In this document: positions 60,569-64,000 of the stretch, one piece after another
Numbering within the stretch: the first letter of the stretch is position 1
Layout of the letters: the number at the start of each line of letters is the position of its first letter
Origin: Ruminococcus bromii
GTDB taxonomy: Bacteria > Bacillota > Clostridia > Oscillospirales > Acutalibacteraceae
Direction of reading: 5' to 3'
Length of the DNA: 64,000 nt
Assembly: GCF_002834235.1 (NCBI RefSeq)
Contig: NZ_NNBY01000027.1
Location: forward strand, 62,001 to 126,000
Notes under the pieces: generated by a model
What the model was told of the DNA's origin: nothing
Seen by the model: only the letters and a program-made list of their open reading frames with translations
Database searches by the model: none
Position numbers and translations under genes: made by a program

Positions 60569-61642
60569 TTATTTTTCCATACTTTCTTTGAGCTTTTCGG
60601 CTCTGTCAGCGGCAACAAGTGCGTCAATCACTTCGTCAAGGCTGCCGTTGAGAATTTCTTCAAGCTTGTAAAGGGTAAGACCGATTCTGTGGTCGGTTAC
60701 TCTGCCCTGCGGATAGTTATATGTGCGGATTCGCTCACTGCGGTCGCCCGTACCTACCTGCATTTTTCTGTTTTCGGCAATTTCACTCGCCTGTTTGTCC
60801 TGTTTTTCCTTGAGAAGTCGGCTTTTGAGAACTTTAAGGGCTTTGTCCTTGTTCTTGTACTGACTTCTCTCGTCCTGGCACTCAACTACCATACCTGTGG
60901 GCAAGTGAGTGATTCGGATTGCGGAACTTGTTTTGTTGATATGCTGACCGCCTGCGCCGCTTGAACGGAAGGTGTCAATTTTGAGGTCATTCGGATCAAT
61001 TTCAAGCTCAACATCTTCTGCCTCGGGCAAAACCGCAACGGTTGTTGTCGATGTGTGAACTCTGCCCTGACTTTCGGTTTCGGGTACTCGCTGAACACGG
61101 TGAACACCGCTTTCGTACTTAAAGCGTGAGTATGCACCCTCGCCCTCAATCATAAAGGAAATTTCCTTGTAACCGCCGATTTCGGTTTCATTGGCATTGA
61201 TAATCTCGATTTTGAAGCCCTTTTTTTCGGCATACATCGAGTACATTCTGAACAGAACCGCACTGAACAGAGCCGATTCCTCACCACCTGCACCGCCACG
61301 GATTTCAACGATAACATTCCGTTCATCGTTCGGATCCTTCGGCAAAAGCAGAATTTTCAAATCTTCCGCAAGATTTTTGATATTATTCTTAGCCTCATCA
61401 AGCTCGAGCTGAGCAAGCTCTTTAAGCTCTTTGTCGCTTGTTTCCTCAAGAATTTCAAGGCTGTCTTTTTCAGTCTGAACAGCCTCTTTGTATTTACGGT
61501 AGGTCAAAACGATTTCCTCAATCGACTTGATTTCCTTCATAATTTTCTGATATTCCTCGGGATTGCCCGCTACTGACGGCTGGTAGAGCCTTTCGGAAAG
61601 CTCGGAGTACCTTTTGTCAAATATTTCGATTTTTTCAAACAT
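60569..61642 (-). CDS. prfA: peptide chain release factor 1
   Basis: A 357-residue factor that reads UAA and UAG stop codons. GGQ is in [19 protein letters not shown] (about residues 225-243) and the codon-reading PxT region is in the domain with [22 protein letters not shown], where PET is seen. In the usual order it is followed by sua5. ATG 61642 follows a weak ribosome site, close behind DUF951. Confidence 0.96.
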   Translation of the reverse strand: MFEKIEIFDKRYSELSERLYQPSVAGNPEEYQKIMKEIKSIEEIVLTYRKYKEAVQTEKDSLEILEETSDKELKELAQLELDEAKNNIKNLAEDLKILLLPKDPNDERNVIVEIRGGAGGEESALFSAVLFRMYSMYAEKKGFKIEIINANETEIGGYKEISFMIEGEGAYSRFKYESGVHRVQRVPETESQGRVHTSTTTVAVLPEAEDVELEIDPNDLKIDTFRSSGAGGQHINKTSSAIRITHLPTGMVVECQDERSQYKNKDKALKVLKSRLLKEKQDKQASEIAENRKMQVGTGDRSERIRTYNYPQGRVTDHRIGLTLYKLEEILNGSLDEVIDALVAADRAEKLKESMEK

Positions 61643-61649
61643 ATATATC

Positions 61650-61829
61650 TTACTCCGTCAAAATTTTTTTAATATTTTTTTCAATCTTTGCACGGGGCGC
61701 CATAACCTCTCTGCCGCATTTTTCGCATTTTATCTTAAAATCCATTCCCACACGCAGAATTTCAAAGGTTTTGCAGCCACATGGGTGCTGTTTTTTCATC
61801 TCAACTCTGTCGCCAACGCTGATATCCAC
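61650..61829 (-). CDS. DUF951 zinc-ribbon-like protein
   Basis: A 59-residue protein: [18 protein letters not shown], then [17 protein letters not shown]. Two Cys pairs (HPCGC and CEKC) suggest a zinc site. The DUF951 family is widely conserved in Firmicutes with unknown role. GTG 61829 is chosen over GTG 61838 because the family begins at MD-VGD and GGAGG is nine bases before it. Confidence 0.9.
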   Translation of the reverse strand: MDISVGDRVEMKKQHPCGCKTFEILRVGMDFKIKCEKCGREVMAPRAKIEKNIKKILTE

Positions 61830-61949
61830 AAAAATCACCCTCCTGCAAATTTTTTACATTTTTCACATTTTGAATTTCTATGATTATTTACATCACTTTA
61901 GAGATGCAAATAATCTGCACTTAGATTATACAACAGAGATTTAAAAATA

Positions 61950-62597
61950 TCAACCAATGCCGATAATTCCGAGAAGTCCCGTGTATTCAAGCGAAAGGGC
62001 AACGGGAATTGAAATCAGCAGAGAAAATGCACTCTGTTTTACATCCTTGAACAAAATTCCGATGCTTGCAAGCCAAAGTATAAATTCGGGGAAGTACAGA
62101 ATTCTGAAATCGGCAAAGTTGAGATTAAACGCAAAGCAACAGAATATTGCTATGAGTACGGAAGAAATTCCGATTGCAAGCGCACCCCGTCCCCTTGCAT
62201 ACCAAATCAGAAATGCCAAAAACGGCGATACAACAGCAAGAATCAGCCACCTCATAAGGTACGGAATATCGGGATAAAAGCCTGCAAAAACACTTGTCCA
62301 CACATAGTACCCTATTAACATTCCCACAAAAAACGCAAAAACATTAATTCCTGCTTTTAAGGGTGATTTGCTGAATACGGCAAGGCACACGGCAATAAAA
62401 ATCCACGGTGCCGTTCTGCCCAAAAAGTTTGACAAATCAAGCCAATCGAGAAAGCTCGGCAGTCTGTTCAAATCAAGAAACTTTGCGACAATTCCCATGC
62501 CACCGCCAAAAAGCAGAGCAAAGAATGTTGTCATAATTTGTTTTGGTACGGACATTTTGCCCGATACCTTTCGGGTTTTATTCAAAATTTTTAACAT
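61950..62597 (-). CDS. multi-pass membrane protein of unknown function
   Basis: A 215-residue protein with about six hydrophobic helices (about 22-40, 64-80, 84-104, 115-132, 140-160, 170-205). The first part GGGMGIVAKFLDLN is distinctive, and the whole resembles the DUF6518-type membrane proteins from memory, without certainty. No catalytic motif is seen. It stands alone between DUF951 and the patatin gene. Confidence 0.72.
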   Translation of the reverse strand: MLKILNKTRKVSGKMSVPKQIMTTFFALLFGGGMGIVAKFLDLNRLPSFLDWLDLSNFLGRTAPWIFIAVCLAVFSKSPLKAGINVFAFFVGMLIGYYVWTSVFAGFYPDIPYLMRWLILAVVSPFLAFLIWYARGRGALAIGISSVLIAIFCCFAFNLNFADFRILYFPEFILWLASIGILFKDVKQSAFSLLISIPVALSLEYTGLLGIIGIG

Positions 62598-62623
62598 AAA
62601 ATCCTCGTTTCATCTACATCAAA

Positions 62624-62647
62624 AGGACTTCTCAAAAAAGAAGTCCT
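62624..62647 (-). terminator. terminator of the patatin-like gene
   Basis: AGGACTTCT and AGAAGTCCT pair around six bases; TTTTGATG follows on the minus strand. Confidence 0.82.
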
Positions 62648-62659
62648 CTTTAATCTTAA

Positions 62660-63568
62660 TTATTCCGCACTGTTTTGCTCACCGAAAACCTTTAAAATTT
62701 CGTCCTTGTGAGCCATAATCGCATCGTAGCCCTCCTGAATGGTTTCGTCAACGCTGTCCATTGAGAAAAGCTGTGTGTTTTCGTTCTTGATATCAATTGC
62801 GAGGTCAGCCATTTTCTTTGACTCTCTTGTGCCGTCAATTGAATAAACATCAAGCGCACGCCAAATAACCTTAATAAGACCGCCCAGGCCTGCGTCGGGA
62901 TTGTAGGTCATAATATCAAAGCCGATTGCAAGAACCTTGCCGACGCCCATATCACGCAGAATTTTTACGGGCAAATTGTCCTTTGAACCGCCGTCAATAA
63001 AGTTGTACTTGTCATAAGGACAGGTTGTATAAATTGCAGGGAACGACATACTTGCACGAACAGCAGTTTCAAGCGGAGCGCCTGTTATGTAGTGAATATG
63101 CTCGTTTTCAAGATTTTCTTCCTTGGTTGTAAAAATACATTCATCGGTTGTAAGCGTGTCAACCGTACAGATTGAAAGGTTAATCGGAAGATTTTCAAAG
63201 CCTGTTATACCTTTTTCATTCATAATGTCACGGATAACATCTTCAATCAGTTCACCCGACTTGATGCCGTCTTTCTGAATCTTTTTATTTAGAATAAGCT
63301 GTGCAAGAGATTTGAAAATAAGGCCGTTGTCGATTTCGGCAAGAGTTTTCCAATGCTTTTTTGCAACTCTTTTCATTTCATCGGAATCACAGCCCATTGC
63401 AACGATTGCCGCCATTGCCGCACCCGAGCTTGTACCCGAAACATACTGCGGATGGATTCCGAGTTCATAAAGAGCCTGAACAGCACCGATGTGAGCAATA
63501 CCTTGAAGTCCGCCGCCCGAAAATGCTACACCGATAGAATTTTTGCGATCGATTTTATCCGAATTCAT
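62660..63568 (-). CDS. patatin-like phospholipase
   Basis: About 302 residues. The oxyanion loop SGGGLQGIAHIGAVQAL, the nucleophile Ser in SGTSSGAAMAA (about residue 50) and the Asp of the dyad in FIDGGSKDNLPV (about residue 193) are all present. These enzymes hydrolyse acyl esters of lipids. No signal peptide is seen, so it is probably cytoplasmic or peripheral. ATG 63568 is chosen after AGAGGTG; the longer frame reaches 63607. Confidence 0.92.
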   Translation of the reverse strand: MNSDKIDRKNSIGVAFSGGGLQGIAHIGAVQALYELGIHPQYVSGTSSGAAMAAIVAMGCDSDEMKRVAKKHWKTLAEIDNGLIFKSLAQLILNKKIQKDGIKSGELIEDVIRDIMNEKGITGFENLPINLSICTVDTLTTDECIFTTKEENLENEHIHYITGAPLETAVRASMSFPAIYTTCPYDKYNFIDGGSKDNLPVKILRDMGVGKVLAIGFDIMTYNPDAGLGGLIKVIWRALDVYSIDGTRESKKMADLAIDIKNENTQLFSMDSVDETIQEGYDAIMAHKDEILKVFGEQNSAE

Positions 63569-63582
63569 TTTAAACACCTCTG

Positions 63583-64000
63583 TTAATAAAAACGATAAAC
63601 ATTGCAATACGACTCGGTTTCAACAAAATAGTCGTACCAGTTGTAGAAATCTTCAAAGCTGTAATCAGCCTGAATAAGCTCATAATTCTTAAATTTTGTG
63701 TTTTCCGTTATGTATTTAAGCACATCATCTTTGTCTGCAAGGCGGGAAACATAAACCGTTACCTCGTCAAGTGACGCAAGCTTTTTGTCCGTTTTGAGTT
63801 TTTCCATGCAGTCGGTTTCCTGCTTATTTGTGTCGCCGTTAAACATAAATGCCTCGGCTAGCGAAGAAACCTTTCCGTTGGTGATAACTCCTCGTTTTTC
63901 GGCAAATTCTTCAAGCTCATCACCGAGAGTCGGAGAGAACTTTGAACTCTGAACAATCATTGTGCTGTCGTAGTTCATAAACTTGTCAATACACTTGTTC
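63583..64000 (-). CDS. unknown protein, N-terminus outside the window
   Basis: The frame is open through base 64000, so the gene starts to the right of the window; 138 residues are seen, ending ESYCNVYRFY. No membrane helix or known motif is visible. VTVYVSRLADKDDVLKYI and YSFEDFYNWYDYFVE look like part of a soluble alpha/beta domain. It ends 14 bases before the patatin gene, suggesting cotranscription. Confidence 0.6.
   Translation of the reverse strand, partial: NKCIDKFMNYDSTMIVQSSKFSPTLGDELEEFAEKRGVITNGKVSSLAEAFMFNGDTNKQETDCMEKLKTDKKLASLDEVTVYVSRLADKDDVLKYITENTKFKNYELIQADYSFEDFYNWYDYFVETESYCNVYRFY

Overview
The window joins two kinds of DNA. Roughly the first 27 kb is most of an integrative and conjugative element (ICE) of the Tn1549/CTn type. 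The remaining 37 kb is chromosome of a low-to-moderate GC Gram-positive gut Clostridium relative, most likely Ruminococcaceae/Oscillospiraceae. Support for that placement: split transketolase, type III pantothenate kinase, an ECF vitamin transporter subunit, a dockerin-bearing CHAP protein, strong Shine-Dalgarno sites, sigma-A promoters, and a four-helix-bundle (S23/IVP) gene. The species cannot be named from the sequence.

ICE part (1 to about 27.2 kb; nearly all genes on the minus strand, transcribed right to left). ParA and ParB (20.8-22.5 kb) lead the element. They are followed by a lipoprotein, a 1416-residue thioester/Cna-B surface adhesin with a translationally coupled 29-residue membrane peptide, three small unknown genes, a 2613-residue methylase-helicase, a Toprim primase-like protein, DUF3846, a probable oriT, DUF3789, MobC, the relaxase, a PcfB-like protein, an ArdC-like protein, a DUF5720-like protein, and VirD4, which runs off the left edge. 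The VirB4/VirB6-like channel genes and the integrase are not in the window and presumably lie to the left. At the right end is cargo: two AT-rich plus-strand methyltransferases, a second DUF5720-like gene coupled to a treble-clef repeat protein with a degenerate nuclease-like tail, and a membrane-bound XRE regulator. The element seems to stop against the 3' end of lysS, where arm-type direct repeats and an inverted repeat with a 7-bp centre look like an attachment end. The most striking item is a TnpV gene written in a second frame inside the linker of the methylase-helicase gene, with its own Shine-Dalgarno site.

Chromosomal part. Minus-strand groups: greA-lysS (lysS carries a C-terminal Trbp111 tRNA-binding domain), ftsE-ftsX-M23 hydrolase (cell division), a CdaR/PucR regulator, an MsmK/UgpC-type sugar ABC ATPase, thioesterase-HAD-DUF4830-rsuA, split transketolase, purL (PurL-PurQ fusion), and DUF951-prfA-sua5-coaE-transglycosylase-M18 peptidase. 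Plus-strand genes: ychF, a 42-residue Cys-rich peptide, coaX-panT-birA (CoA and biotin supply), a hydroxyacid dehydrogenase, and a LytTR/GHKL two-component pair. Between that pair and a divergent lipoprotein gene sit two tandem 20-bp repeats, just upstream of the lipoprotein promoter, which suggests its regulator and target.

Non-coding structure: a 159-bp MITE-like element built from nested palindromes, a second interspersed repeat present twice, a long palindromic array attached to the four-helix-bundle gene beside tRNA-Arg(ACG), many bidirectional terminators, and a leader with two competing hairpins before panT. No rRNA, CRISPR array or antibiotic resistance gene was seen.
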